64,000 nt of DNA, from NCBI GenBank assembly GCA_022354845.1, contig CP031970.1, positions 1,922,001 to 1,986,000 on the forward strand. The letters are read 5' to 3'. This DNA is from Streptococcus suis. GTDB lineage: Bacteria; Bacillota; Bacilli; Lactobacillales; Streptococcaceae. The translations under genes were made by a program, and so were the position numbers. The notes beneath the pieces were generated by a model, which did no database searches, was not told the DNA's origin, and was given only the letters and a program-made list of their open reading frames with translations. Positions 31,649 through 40,332 of this stretch are shown one piece after another. Each line of letters begins with the position of its first letter. The stretch's first letter is position 1.

Positions 31649-32986
31649 TTAATTTCCAAATTTTTCTTCTAAGAAATTGCTTAGAATATCCACATCTAGA
31701 CCTAAGTCACGAATGATGGTAGCTTTGTGAAATTCATCGTAGTTGTCCTTACCCGACCAAACAAAAGAGTTGGTCACTATCCGATAGTTCTTGGCTGGCT
31801 CAACTGCTCTGCCATTGATACCGAAGCGATTTCCTCGACGTTGAATTCCATGTACTTGCGGATGAAGGCCTGTCGTGAGACTAGAAATCAAGTCCTCCCC
31901 CCGTATGCTGACTAGGAGCACGCGCTTCGAAAAGGGCAAGACCTTGACGACATCACTATAGTAAACAGGGCCTGCACTTAGGGATGTTCGGATACCAAAA
32001 CCATTGATAACTGCCCCGTCTGGCTGATAGCCGAAAGAAACCGCCTGTTCAAATAGAGCTTGCGTAATGAGGGGGGCTAAAGTTGATCGCCCGTTACGGA
32101 TACTGTCCCTTTCTCCATCTAAGGGAGCTGGGAGCTGAGCAATGGGGTGTGCAAAGCGTGCATTGCGTTCTGCTTGCATCTGATCAATCACTCTTCGAAT
32201 CTCTTCGTCTTCGGTTTTTCGTTTATCAATCTCCACCAAGTCATAGGACAAGACCTTGTGACTACCATCCGCATAGCAACTAAGCAGTAGATTGCCAAGA
32301 AAACGCCCATACTGACCAGCTTGAAAAATACTGACATTTCCAACCTGACTCGGTGCTGATAAAATCGTATGGGTATGACCCCCGAAAATAAGATTCAACT
32401 GAGGAAATTCCCTCGCCAGTCGGAGGTCTTCTTCATAACCCAAGTGGCTAAGCAAAACAATGTGTGCATCCTCCTCTATCTCCGTTAATACTCGTTTCAA
32501 GGCCTGTTTGTGGTCTTCAAAGACCACTTTTTCCGATGGAGAGGCGACTTCTTCTGTCTCTAGGGTCGTTAAACCAAGAACGTAGAGAGGCTGACCAGCT
32601 ATATCGAAAACCAACTTATCTTCAATTGGAACCAATTCCTCAGCCTCATGGGGATTCCGATAGGTAATATTGGTTGAAACAACGGGGAATTTAGCATAGT
32701 CATTCAAACGACTAAGCAACTCATCTCCGTGGTCAAATTCATGGTTGCCCAAGGTCATAGCCTGACAACCAATTCTATTCATTAATTCGATTTCCTTCAC
32801 ACCTCGGTACATATTGAAGAAAACATTTCCAGAGAAGAGGTCGCCGCTGTCAAAAACAAAGGTTGGAATCCCTCTTTTCTCATTGCTCGCTCGAATGTCC
32901 GTAATTAGTTGCGCCTTCTTTGGAAAATTCTCCATATAGGAATGCATGTCATTGGTATGAAGTATGCTGATGTCTTTAAAATCCAT
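31649..32986 (-). CDS. Cytoplasmic 5'-nucleotidase/cyclic phosphodiesterase-like metallophosphatase
   Basis: The 445-residue protein has the two-metal calcineurin-like domain first: HTNDMHS (Asp13, His15), DSGDLFSG (Asp46, Asp49), LGNHEFDHG (Asn81, His82), SHLGYEED and FGGHTHT. A 5'-nucleotidase C-terminal domain follows from about residue 280. There is no signal peptide, so it resembles the intracellular YunD type rather than secreted UshA. Its place in the nrd region suggests nucleotide salvage or turnover, an inference. Confidence 0.9.
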   Translation of the reverse strand: MDFKDISILHTNDMHSYMENFPKKAQLITDIRASNEKRGIPTFVFDSGDLFSGNVFFNMYRGVKEIELMNRIGCQAMTLGNHEFDHGDELLSRLNDYAKFPVVSTNITYRNPHEAEELVPIEDKLVFDIAGQPLYVLGLTTLETEEVASPSEKVVFEDHKQALKRVLTEIEEDAHIVLLSHLGYEEDLRLAREFPQLNLIFGGHTHTILSAPSQVGNVSIFQAGQYGRFLGNLLLSCYADGSHKVLSYDLVEIDKRKTEDEEIRRVIDQMQAERNARFAHPIAQLPAPLDGERDSIRNGRSTLAPLITQALFEQAVSFGYQPDGAVINGFGIRTSLSAGPVYYSDVVKVLPFSKRVLLVSIRGEDLISSLTTGLHPQVHGIQRRGNRFGINGRAVEPAKNYRIVTNSFVWSGKDNYDEFHKATIIRDLGLDVDILSNFLEEKFGN

Positions 32987-32988
32987 GA

Positions 32989-33123
32989 CTATTTTTTCTT
33001 ATTTCTAGCTTGCTTTAACAATTCTTTTACGCGAGACTTCTTGTCCTGGTTCACGTTAGAATTTTTCTCATGATAGCGCTCAATAAGTGCCTTACCCTTA
33101 TCGTCCAGTTGATATTTTCCCAT
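32989..33123 (-). CDS. Small basic protein downstream of nrdD, 44 residues
   Basis: The gene reads MGKYQLDDKGKALIERYHEK and ends LLKQARNKKK. AAAATGAGGTG lies just upstream of the ATG as a ribosome binding site. The start is highly structured (KYQLDDKGK) and the C-terminus is very basic. A similar short protein directly after nrdD is, from memory, present in other streptococci. Function is unknown. The stop is three bases before the metallophosphatase ATG. Confidence 0.8.
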   Translation of the reverse strand: MGKYQLDDKGKALIERYHEKNSNVNQDKKSRVKELLKQARNKKK

Positions 33124-33221
33124 TCTTTTCACCTCATTTTCATTTTCGAACCTGTGTTCATTTATAACAAACTTCTACAGCTACCTGGTACTGTGGAAGT
33201 CCTATCTTGTTTATTTATGAT

Positions 33222-35393
33222 TTACAAACTTGACCCGTTCATGTGTTTCACACGCGATGAAATTTCCTTGTGACGGCCTTTTACCATCGGACGTGCCTGC
33301 GGATTGCCTAGATATCCACAAGTTCGTTTAACAACATCCACCGACTTAGGATCGCTATTCCCGCAATTTGGACACTTGAAACCACGCTCTGTTGGCTCAA
33401 AATCACCTTCAAAATCGCAGGCGTAACAATGGTCAATCGGAGTATTGGTTCCCAAGTAACCAACACGGTCATAGGCATAGTCCCAAACAGCTTCCAAAGC
33501 CTTTGGATTTTGTTGCAGTACAGGGTATTCACAGTAATGGATAAATCCACCACTAGCACCTACAGCAGGATAAATTTTCTCAAAATCCAGTTTTTCAAAC
33601 GGTGTTGGATTTTTGCGTACATCATAGTGGAAACTATTAGTGTAATACTCTTTATCCGTAATGTTCTTAACGATGCCAAATTTCTCTGTATCCATACGGC
33701 AGAAGCGGTCTGTCAGGCTTTCAGATGGTGTCGAATAAACTGAGAAATGATAACCATATTCATCCGACCAATCTTCACCCAAGGCTTTCATTTTCTTGAT
33801 AATATCCACCGTGAAATCTTTTGCCTCTGGGTTGGTCTCCCATTCGCCACCGTAAAATACTGTTGCGACTTCATACAAACCAATGTACCCCAAAGATACG
33901 GTTGCTCGACGATTTTTAAAGACTTCATCTACTGCATCTGTCTTAGCCAAGCGTTTGCCGAATGCCCCATATTGATAGAGAATTGGAGCATTGGCCGGGG
34001 TTGCCTCTTTCACTCGTTCCACACGATAGACCAGAGCATCCTTAGCAATGGCCATGCGTTCTGCAAAGATTTCCCAGAACTTATCCTTATCTCCTGCAGA
34101 CTCCATGGCAATTCGTGGCAAGTTGACGGTTACGACACCGAGGTTCATACGACCAGATGTCACATCCTGCCCATTTTCATCCTTCCAACCTTGAAGGAAA
34201 GAGCGGCAGCCCATTGGCACCTTGAAGGAACCTGTCAACTCAACAATCTTGTCATAAGAAAGCATATCTGGATACATACGCTTGGTCGCACATTCAATCG
34301 CCAATTGCTTGATGTCATAGTTTGGAGAATCTGGCTCCAAGTTCAATCCACGCTTAACGGTGAAAATCAACTTAGGAAAGATAGCTGTCCGCCCTTCGCG
34401 CCCCAGACCCTTGATACGAATGTTCAAAATCGCTTTTTGAATTTCTCTCTCAAACCATGATGTCCCTAACCCAAAACCGAGTGAGGTAAAGGGTGTTTGT
34501 CCATTGGAAGTAAAAAGAGTGTTGATTTCATACTCCAAAGACTGCATAGCGTCATAGATGTCTTTTTGCGTTTTAGCACGCGCATATTCTTCTTGCTTGT
34601 CTGGTAACACCCAATCCTTGGCGTCTTTCAAATGCTTTTGGTAATTGAGTTCCGCATAAGGCGCCAAAACTTCATCGATACGGTCAGCTGAGCAACCACC
34701 ATATTGACTAGAAGCCACATTGGCAATGATTTGTGAAATCTGAGCCGTAGCTGTTTGGATAGACTTCGGACTTTCTACATCCGCATTTCCTATCTTGAAG
34801 CCTTGTGCCAACATACCTTTGAAATCAATCAAACAACAGTTAGTCATAGGTGTATAAGGGCTGTAATCCAAGTCGTGGTAGTGGATGTCGCCTTTTTGAT
34901 GGGCGTTGGCCACGTGAGCTGGCAATAATTTGAGACCGATTGACTTGCCGACAATTCCTGCTGTCAAGTCACGTTGGGTATTGAACACATCCGCGTCTTT
35001 ATTAGCATTTTCATTAACAACGGTTTGATCCTTGCTCAATAATTTATGGATCTCAAAATTGATATCGGTAGCCTGATGACGGCGAAAATCACGACGTGTT
35101 CGGTATTGAATATAAAGCTCCGCCAAATCATACAAATGAGCTTTTAACAATTCTTGCTCAACAACCGTTTGAATTTCGTAAATTTGAACATCTTTCTCAT
35201 ATCGGCGACCAATTTCAGCCAAAACAGCTTCTAATACTATTTTCAAACCTGCTTCTGAAACAGGATGTTCTAATTCTTGGTTTGCCCGCCGAAGAGCCGA
35301 AAAAATCTTATCCTGTTCAAAGGATACTTTCCGTCCATCACGCTTTAATACCAACAACTCTATGCTTGGCAAGACATTTTCTTGTACTTTCAT
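33222..35393 (-). CDS. nrdD: Anaerobic ribonucleoside-triphosphate reductase
   Basis: The 723-residue class III reductase makes deoxynucleotides without oxygen. Residues ~10-100 are the ATP-cone allosteric domain (LVLKRDGRKVSFEQDKIFSA). The catalytic barrel follows. Near the C-terminus are a CxxC...CxxC zinc site (CYACDFEG and CPNCGN) and the glycyl-radical loop RTCGYLGNPQ with Gly693. I start at ATG 35393, eight bases after GGAGG; an in-frame GTG eight codons upstream has a poorer site. NrdG activates it. Confidence 0.98.
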   Translation of the reverse strand: MKVQENVLPSIELLVLKRDGRKVSFEQDKIFSALRRANQELEHPVSEAGLKIVLEAVLAEIGRRYEKDVQIYEIQTVVEQELLKAHLYDLAELYIQYRTRRDFRRHQATDINFEIHKLLSKDQTVVNENANKDADVFNTQRDLTAGIVGKSIGLKLLPAHVANAHQKGDIHYHDLDYSPYTPMTNCCLIDFKGMLAQGFKIGNADVESPKSIQTATAQISQIIANVASSQYGGCSADRIDEVLAPYAELNYQKHLKDAKDWVLPDKQEEYARAKTQKDIYDAMQSLEYEINTLFTSNGQTPFTSLGFGLGTSWFEREIQKAILNIRIKGLGREGRTAIFPKLIFTVKRGLNLEPDSPNYDIKQLAIECATKRMYPDMLSYDKIVELTGSFKVPMGCRSFLQGWKDENGQDVTSGRMNLGVVTVNLPRIAMESAGDKDKFWEIFAERMAIAKDALVYRVERVKEATPANAPILYQYGAFGKRLAKTDAVDEVFKNRRATVSLGYIGLYEVATVFYGGEWETNPEAKDFTVDIIKKMKALGEDWSDEYGYHFSVYSTPSESLTDRFCRMDTEKFGIVKNITDKEYYTNSFHYDVRKNPTPFEKLDFEKIYPAVGASGGFIHYCEYPVLQQNPKALEAVWDYAYDRVGYLGTNTPIDHCYACDFEGDFEPTERGFKCPNCGNSDPKSVDVVKRTCGYLGNPQARPMVKGRHKEISSRVKHMNGSSL

Positions 35394-35413
35394 CTGACAA
35401 ACCTCCAAATATT

Positions 35414-35463
35414 TCACTCCTTATAGTGTAGCACTTCACAAAACAAAAATCAATATCTTGTGT
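35414..35463 (-). promoter_or_regulatory. nrdD promoter with two NrdR-box-like sites
   Basis: On the minus strand TTGATT (35448-35453) is 17 bases from TACACT (35425-35430). ACACAAGATATTGATT (35448-35463) and ACACTATAAGGAGTGA (35414-35429) resemble the NrdR consensus ACACWATATATWGTGT at 13 and 12 of 16 positions by my count, overlapping the -35 and -10. The boxes start 34 bases apart, slightly more than the usual spacing of about 31-32. Confidence 0.55.
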
Positions 35464-35624
35464 AAAAAAATATTAAACAACCTATCCATGCACTATATAT
35501 AGAACTCACAAATTCTATCAATTGGAAAACAACTGTGTCCAATTTCACCATTTGACAAGGATGAATTACTAGATTGAAACAGGAAAACAGATTGAGGCAA
35601 AGGTCTAACTTCTCTATCAGAAAG

Positions 35625-35652
35625 CCTAAAAAACAGCCCTCTAACAGGGCTG
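35625..35652 (-). terminator. Terminator of the amino acid ABC transporter operon
   Basis: CAGCCCT/AGGGCTG with a 5-base loop is followed on the minus strand by six T residues, 50 bases after the ATPase stop. The 285-base gap to nrdD otherwise holds only the nrdD promoter. Confidence 0.85.
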
Positions 35653-35702
35653 GGCTGGCTCTATGTATTGAAAATAGGTAGGGCGGGTCACCACACGCCT
35701 CT

Positions 35703-36446
35703 TTAAAATTGAGGATTTGAATAAGAGGCAAAAAATTCTCTAGTTCGTTCTTCTTTAGGATGATGAAAAAGCTCCTCAGGTGTCCCCTGCTCCAGAATAC
35801 GGCCGTTTTCTAGAAATAATACCTTATCCGCCACTTGATAAATGAAATTCATGTCATGACTAACTAAAATCATCGTTTGTCCTGTCTTAGCCGCATCGGC
35901 AATGGAACGTTCTACTTCTCCAACCAACTCTGGATCAAGCGCCGAAGTCGGCTCATCTAGTAGCAAAATGTCTGGTTGCATGGCAAGAGCGCGTGCAAGA
36001 GCCACACGTTGCTTTTGACCACCTGACAGATGTCTTGGATAATGGTTCTCACGTTCTGACAGACCGACCTTTCTCAATTCTTCTTTGGCAAGGGCGGTTG
36101 CAGATGCATCATCCATCCGCTTGACAATTTTAAGCCCTTCCTTGACATTATCAAGAGCTGTCTTTCGTTCAAACAGATTAAACTGCTGAAAAACCATAGC
36201 CAGTTTGCGGCGTAAGGTCAATATCTCCTCTTTTGAAATATTGGTAAAATCAACTGTAAAACCATCAATTTCGATACTCCCCGCATCTGCCTGCTCCAGA
36301 TAGTTCAGACTACGTAAAATTGTTGATTTCCCTGCTCCAGATGGTCCAACAAGGGCAATAACCTGCCCTTTTTCAATGTCCATATCGATTCCATCTAGTA
36401 CTTTTTGTCCTGAAAATTCCTTGACTAAATTGCGAATTTTAATCAT
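35703..36446 (-). CDS. Polar amino acid ABC transporter ATP-binding protein
   Basis: The 247-residue ATPase of the GlnQ/HisP type has Walker A GPSGAGKST (34-42), Q-loop MVFQQFNLF, signature LSGGQKQRVA, Walker B ILLLDEPTSALDP and switch histidine VSHDM. All are intact. It overlaps the permease stop by one base (TAATG). Context suggests uptake of glutamine, cystine or another polar amino acid. Confidence 0.95.
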   Translation of the reverse strand: MIKIRNLVKEFSGQKVLDGIDMDIEKGQVIALVGPSGAGKSTILRSLNYLEQADAGSIEIDGFTVDFTNISKEEILTLRRKLAMVFQQFNLFERKTALDNVKEGLKIVKRMDDASATALAKEELRKVGLSERENHYPRHLSGGQKQRVALARALAMQPDILLLDEPTSALDPELVGEVERSIADAAKTGQTMILVSHDMNFIYQVADKVLFLENGRILEQGTPEELFHHPKEERTREFFASYSNPQF

Positions 36447-37261
36447 TAGCGATCACCTCCAACTCCAGAAATATCTACTGATTCAGGGGCCTCAATAGCC
36501 ATTTTATTTTCAAGGAAACGGCCGAAAGACTCAATCAGAACAGAGAGCGCCCAGTAGACCAAAGAGACAGAAATGTACCGCTCAAAGTAACGATAGTCTG
36601 CCCCGCCTTGAATCTGTGCCTGTGCATACACCTCAACGATACCCGCACTGAAGGCTAGAGAAGTTCCTTTAGTCAGACCAATCAAGGTGTTAATCAACGA
36701 CGGAGTTGCAATCACAGCCGCATTAGGAATGATGATCCGACGATAAACCTGGCCAGAAGTCATACCTAAGGAACGAGCTGCCTCAATCTCCCCTGGACTA
36801 ACAGCCTGAATCGCAGCACGAATAGACTCACTCATATAGGCAGCCTCATTAAATGCAAAGGCTGTAATCGCAAAGACAGCTGCAGGAATAGCATTGATAT
36901 TCCAATTAAGACCATATTCCTGATTAAGCCCTCTAAGAACCAATGGAATTCCATAGTAGGTCAACATCAGCTGCACCAAGATAGGAGTGCCTCGCAAAAA
37001 ACTAACAAAAACTGCCTGAACGGGATATAAGAATCGCACACGATTAATCTTTACAATCGCAAAAACCAAGCCCAATATCAAACCAAAAAAAGCACCTGCG
37101 AGCGTCAAGCCAATCGTAATCGGTAAACGTTCAATAATGGATGGCAGTGCATCAAAAACAGCCCTAATGCTAAATAGCTTACCATCCGGTAACCAATCTA
37201 AAAAACCTTGATACCATGCCGGTCCTGTTATTCCTAATACACCAATCATACTCTTCTCCAA
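36446..37261 (-). CDS. Polar amino acid ABC transporter permease
   Basis: The 271-residue HisM-type permease has about five membrane helices. The EAA loop EAARSLGMTSGQVYRRIIIP lies near residue 165 and contacts the ATPase. The N-terminal ~40 residues precede the first helix and are not a binding domain, so substrate binding is supplied by the separate lipoprotein. Confidence 0.95.
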   Translation of the reverse strand: MEKSMIGVLGITGPAWYQGFLDWLPDGKLFSIRAVFDALPSIIERLPITIGLTLAGAFFGLILGLVFAIVKINRVRFLYPVQAVFVSFLRGTPILVQLMLTYYGIPLVLRGLNQEYGLNWNINAIPAAVFAITAFAFNEAAYMSESIRAAIQAVSPGEIEAARSLGMTSGQVYRRIIIPNAAVIATPSLINTLIGLTKGTSLAFSAGIVEVYAQAQIQGGADYRYFERYISVSLVYWALSVLIESFGRFLENKMAIEAPESVDISGVGGDR

Positions 37262-37379
37262 ACATTTAAAAATGACAGATTTTCTGCTATATACTCTATT
37301 TTATCATGTAACCATCCACATCAACCTTATATATATTTTATGGCTGTGATAAGTAATCTTAATGATTATAAAAAGACAA

Positions 37380-37408
37380 TGAAAAAGAAACAGCCCACTT
37401 GGACTGCT
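37380..37408 (-). terminator. Hairpin between the binding-protein and permease genes
   Basis: On the minus strand AGCAGTCC pairs with GGGCTGTT (two G-U pairs) before TTCTTTTTC. In a 173-base gap this would favour higher expression of the binding protein than of the membrane genes. Confidence 0.5.
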
Positions 37409-37434
37409 CCCTCCTGTCACAATACTATTGACTC

Positions 37435-38286
37435 CTATTCATTAGGAACATCTAGTTCCTCCGCCGTTGGAGCATAGTCTTTTCCGAAGAATTGCTCTGT
37501 CAATTTCGCAATGGTCCCATCTTCGTTCAAAGCCTTGATGCGGTCGTTGACAAAGCTTTGTAGAGCCGTATTGTCTGAAGAAAATACATAGTAAATAAAC
37601 GGTTTTTCTGCTGCTTCAAGCTCAATTGTTTTAAGATTTGTCAAATTTTGATCCGCAATAATAGCGTTAACCGTAGGGGCATCAAAAATTTTAAAATCAT
37701 ACTTGCCATCATTTATATTGGTCAAAATCTGTGTGATATTTTCACCAGTATAGTTGATTTCGACTGGCTTATCCGTATGCTGAGTATTGTATTCCTCTAG
37801 CTGAGCAGCTGTTGTTGTCCCTGTAACTACCTGTGTAGAATGACCACCAATATCATCATAAGACTGAATATCCGTATCTTTTGGCACAGCTAAAACAGAC
37901 GGTGTAGAGGCCGTTGGATAAGAATAGAGGTATTTTTCACCACGCTCTTTTGTATAGGAAGTATTATTCCCTAACAAATCAAAGCGTCCTGAATCCAAGC
38001 CAGGGAATTGACCGCTACCATCTGTTGTTTCAAAGGTCAATTCATACTGGTCAGAACCATCAAAGATAGCTCGAGCCAATTCAATATCAAACCCTGTCAA
38101 CTCTCCATTCTCATCTCGATAAGAAAAAGGTTTAGTAGTCCCAACAGTTCCCATTACGATGGTTTCTTTTTTATCCGCTTCTGAAGAGCTAGTGTTTGAT
38201 GAGCTTGAGGTAGACGAGCAAGCTGCCAAAGCAACTGTCGCAAGAGCTGTAATACCAGCCAGTGATAGAATAGTTCTTAATTTCAT
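37435..38286 (-). CDS. Amino acid ABC transporter substrate-binding lipoprotein
   Basis: The 283-residue protein has a lipoprotein signal ending at LAAC (Cys23) and a Ser/Thr-rich linker. The family 3 solute-binding fold follows (TKPFSYRDENGELTGFDIEL, DLLGNNTSYTKERGEKYLYS). It is anchored outside the membrane and feeds the permease downstream. Ligand identity is uncertain. Confidence 0.95.
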   Translation of the reverse strand: MKLRTILSLAGITALATVALAACSSTSSSSNTSSSEADKKETIVMGTVGTTKPFSYRDENGELTGFDIELARAIFDGSDQYELTFETTDGSGQFPGLDSGRFDLLGNNTSYTKERGEKYLYSYPTASTPSVLAVPKDTDIQSYDDIGGHSTQVVTGTTTAAQLEEYNTQHTDKPVEINYTGENITQILTNINDGKYDFKIFDAPTVNAIIADQNLTNLKTIELEAAEKPFIYYVFSSDNTALQSFVNDRIKALNEDGTIAKLTEQFFGKDYAPTAEELDVPNE

Positions 38287-38318
38287 AGTAATTCTCCTTT
38301 TGTATAAGCAAGTCAGAC

Positions 38319-39005
38319 CTACAAGGTCTGCACAAAATAATCAAATAGCTTCTGATTACCGCCACTTTGATCAATCAGAAGTTCCGGATGCCACTGGACA
38401 CCCAGAAAACGTGTCTCATCCATTGATTGGACAGCCTCAATAATACCATCATCTACAGAATGCGCAAGCGCTTCTAGCCCCTGACCCAGATTCTCTATCG
38501 CCTGGCTGTGAATAGAATTGACAGCTACTCTCTGACCAAAAATACTAGCCAGAGGCGTCGCCTCTTTACATTCTACCTGGTGAATCAGATCAAAAGGCAG
38601 GGACCGATGCCGCTCTACCGCTTGTTTGAGAGTTCCTCCACGTGCAACATTGAAAAGCTGCATCCCCCTGCAAATCCCCAAAATCGGTTTTTCCTGTCTC
38701 AAGGCTTCGTGGATCAATTTCAGTTCAAATTCGTCACGTTACTTGAAATAGTCATCGCTTTCGATGAGTTTTTCTTGACCGTAAAACTGAGGTAATACAT
38801 GTTGACCACCCGTCAGTAATAACTTATCAATCGCCGACACATAGTCGACAACATCCGTTTCACCAGACAAGGGGATATAAAAAGGAAGGCCCTCCCCTCG
38901 CTTGATTCCATCTGCAAAGTTACGAGACACCGATAAATTCATAATCGGAATCCCCTCTGCGACAGGCTTTTCATTACTGGTGATACCAATAATCGGTTTC
39001 CCCAT
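38319..39005 (-). pseudogene. Class I amidotransferase-like hydrolase (peptidase C26), interrupted by a stop
   Basis: The 229-codon frame is like gamma-glutamyl-GABA hydrolases (PuuD type). Codon 89 is TAA (DDYFK-stop-RDEFELK), and the same frame continues without a gap to the natural end. The half after the stop carries the catalytic Cys112 (GICRGMQLF) and the His-Glu pair (VQWHPE), so the product before it is inactive. One base change explains it. Reinitiation at TTG or ATG codons after the stop would lack the N-terminal strands. It precedes the ABC binding-protein gene by 32 bases. Confidence 0.9.
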
Positions 39006-39118
39006 CCCACCCTCCTTTCGTAATGTATAGACACTATCTTATCATGCCCTCTCTTTTTTGTATATTTTAAATTATTTATAGCCAGCTATATAAAATATTT
39101 ATGGATCAAAAAAAGAGC

Positions 39119-39292
39119 CTACTCTGACTCTTGTTTTTTATTCCATAAAAAATAGAGATTGATGGCGCATGCGATTAATATCACGGTTGGCCAAATCAAC
39201 TGAAACACCGAAAGTCTATTGACATTAACAGCAATATAGAGGACATTCCAGGCTACCCCAAGACTGTAAAGAATTGTCAAGAAAATTTTCAT
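39119..39292 (-). CDS. Small two-helix membrane protein
   Basis: The 57-residue protein has two hydrophobic helices (about 2-22 and 27-48) and a KKQESE tail. I chose ATG 39292, which has GGGGTG upstream; the open frame starts with a TTG four codons earlier. It follows the DUF3021 gene by 34 bases and may belong to that LytTR-linked operon. Function is unknown. Confidence 0.65.
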   Translation of the reverse strand: MKIFLTILYSLGVAWNVLYIAVNVNRLSVFQLIWPTVILIACAINLYFLWNKKQESE

Positions 39293-39326
39293 AACACACC
39301 CCAATTAAAAGATAGTGTTTATTATA

Positions 39327-39767
39327 CTATAAACCACTATTAATGTCCTTGATATACCGCTCCATTTTTCGATAATTTAGAAAAAATAGCAAAGCGTAGA
39401 CCAAGACAAAGATTAGCCAGAAGAAAAGCAAAGAGCCAAGATTGAGTGGAAACCAACCAGCTAAAATACCCAGTGGTGTGAGGCCTAAAGCTGTTATAGA
39501 AAAATGAGTTGTTGTCATATGCAAGAGGCTCCAGTCCTGCTGGTAAATCTTATCTGCTAGCTGAAATAAAAGGCCAATACTTGCCCAAACGACTACACAA
39601 ATCAGCATGACCGTTGTTTGAGTAAAATGAGCTAAATAGTAAGCCCCCATGGTTGAGAGTGGATTGAGCGGAAGATACGTTCCCTGTCCAAAAATACTGG
39701 AAGTGATGATGGAAATGATAGTCCCAATTGAAACGCCTAAACTGGCGGATAAAATATATTTTTTCAT
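39327..39767 (-). CDS. DUF3021-family membrane protein, likely LytTR partner
   Basis: The 146-residue protein has four predicted membrane helices (about 5-25, 42-66, 85-105, 108-130). Its start overlaps the end of the LytTR gene by four bases (ATGA-type). LytTR regulators paired with such small membrane proteins form LytTR regulatory systems, like HdrRM and BrsRM of S. mutans, in which the membrane protein inhibits the regulator. The assignment here rests on the pairing and topology. Confidence 0.75.
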   Translation of the reverse strand: MKKYILSASLGVSIGTIISIITSSIFGQGTYLPLNPLSTMGAYYLAHFTQTTVMLICVVVWASIGLLFQLADKIYQQDWSLLHMTTTHFSITALGLTPLGILAGWFPLNLGSLLFFWLIFVLVYALLFFLNYRKMERYIKDINSGL

Positions 39768-40207
39768 AGTCCTAACCTTTCTTTGATAGTTTTTAAATAA
39801 CGACGGGATGAATAGGTGATAGAGCCATTTTTCATGAATAGTTTGACCATACCGTTTGGAGTCAGTTTGAGGTGGTCCAGTTGCCTAATTTGAATGATTT
39901 CCGACTGAGAAATTTGCAAAAAGTGTACAGGAAGCATATCTTTGACCTGATACAAGCGTAGATTGGAAGTAAAGGAATCCTCCTCAGTTTCCACCTGTAA
40001 GATTTTGTCTTGCAGATATAACCTTACAATACTAGCGTAATCTACAAGGTAAATCTGCTCTCCTTTCTTTACAGTCAGACTGGTAGTTCTCTTGTCCAAA
40101 TTCTGAATATAGGTCACCAAGTGAGTAATTTGCTCAGACATAGACTGGGCTTCAATTATCACCATATCTTCTAAAATTTCTGAAGAAATATCTAGTTTCA
40201 CTTTCAT
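39764..40207 (-). CDS. LytTR-domain transcriptional regulator
   Basis: The 147-residue protein has no receiver domain. The C-terminal ~95 residues form a LytTR DNA-binding domain (LTVKKGEQIYLVDYASIVRL, FLQISQSEIIQIRQLDHLKL, SRRYLKTIKERLG). With the DUF3021 gene it makes a two-gene unit whose targets may include its own promoter. Induced behaviour such as competence or bacteriocin control is known for related systems but is not shown here. Confidence 0.85.
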   Translation of the reverse strand: MKVKLDISSEILEDMVIIEAQSMSEQITHLVTYIQNLDKRTTSLTVKKGEQIYLVDYASIVRLYLQDKILQVETEEDSFTSNLRLYQVKDMLPVHFLQISQSEIIQIRQLDHLKLTPNGMVKLFMKNGSITYSSRRYLKTIKERLGL

Positions 40208-40332
40208 ATTCTCTCCTTTCTGTCCCTATTAAACACCATTTCTTTACTGGTTTCAAGGGCTTTTGGCTATATGGTTGATTACTTAAGCTAAACGGCAAAA
40301 AAGCCAGAACAACTGTCCTGACTTTCATTGTC

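Noticed and set aside
33747..34460. 237-codon plus-strand frame opposite nrdD
   Set aside because: It is antisense to a conserved essential gene and has no recognisable protein features; it reflects nrdD codon composition.
35450..35731. 93-codon minus-strand frame after the ABC ATPase
   Set aside because: It runs through the operon terminator and overlaps the ATPase end in another frame, with no ribosome binding site.
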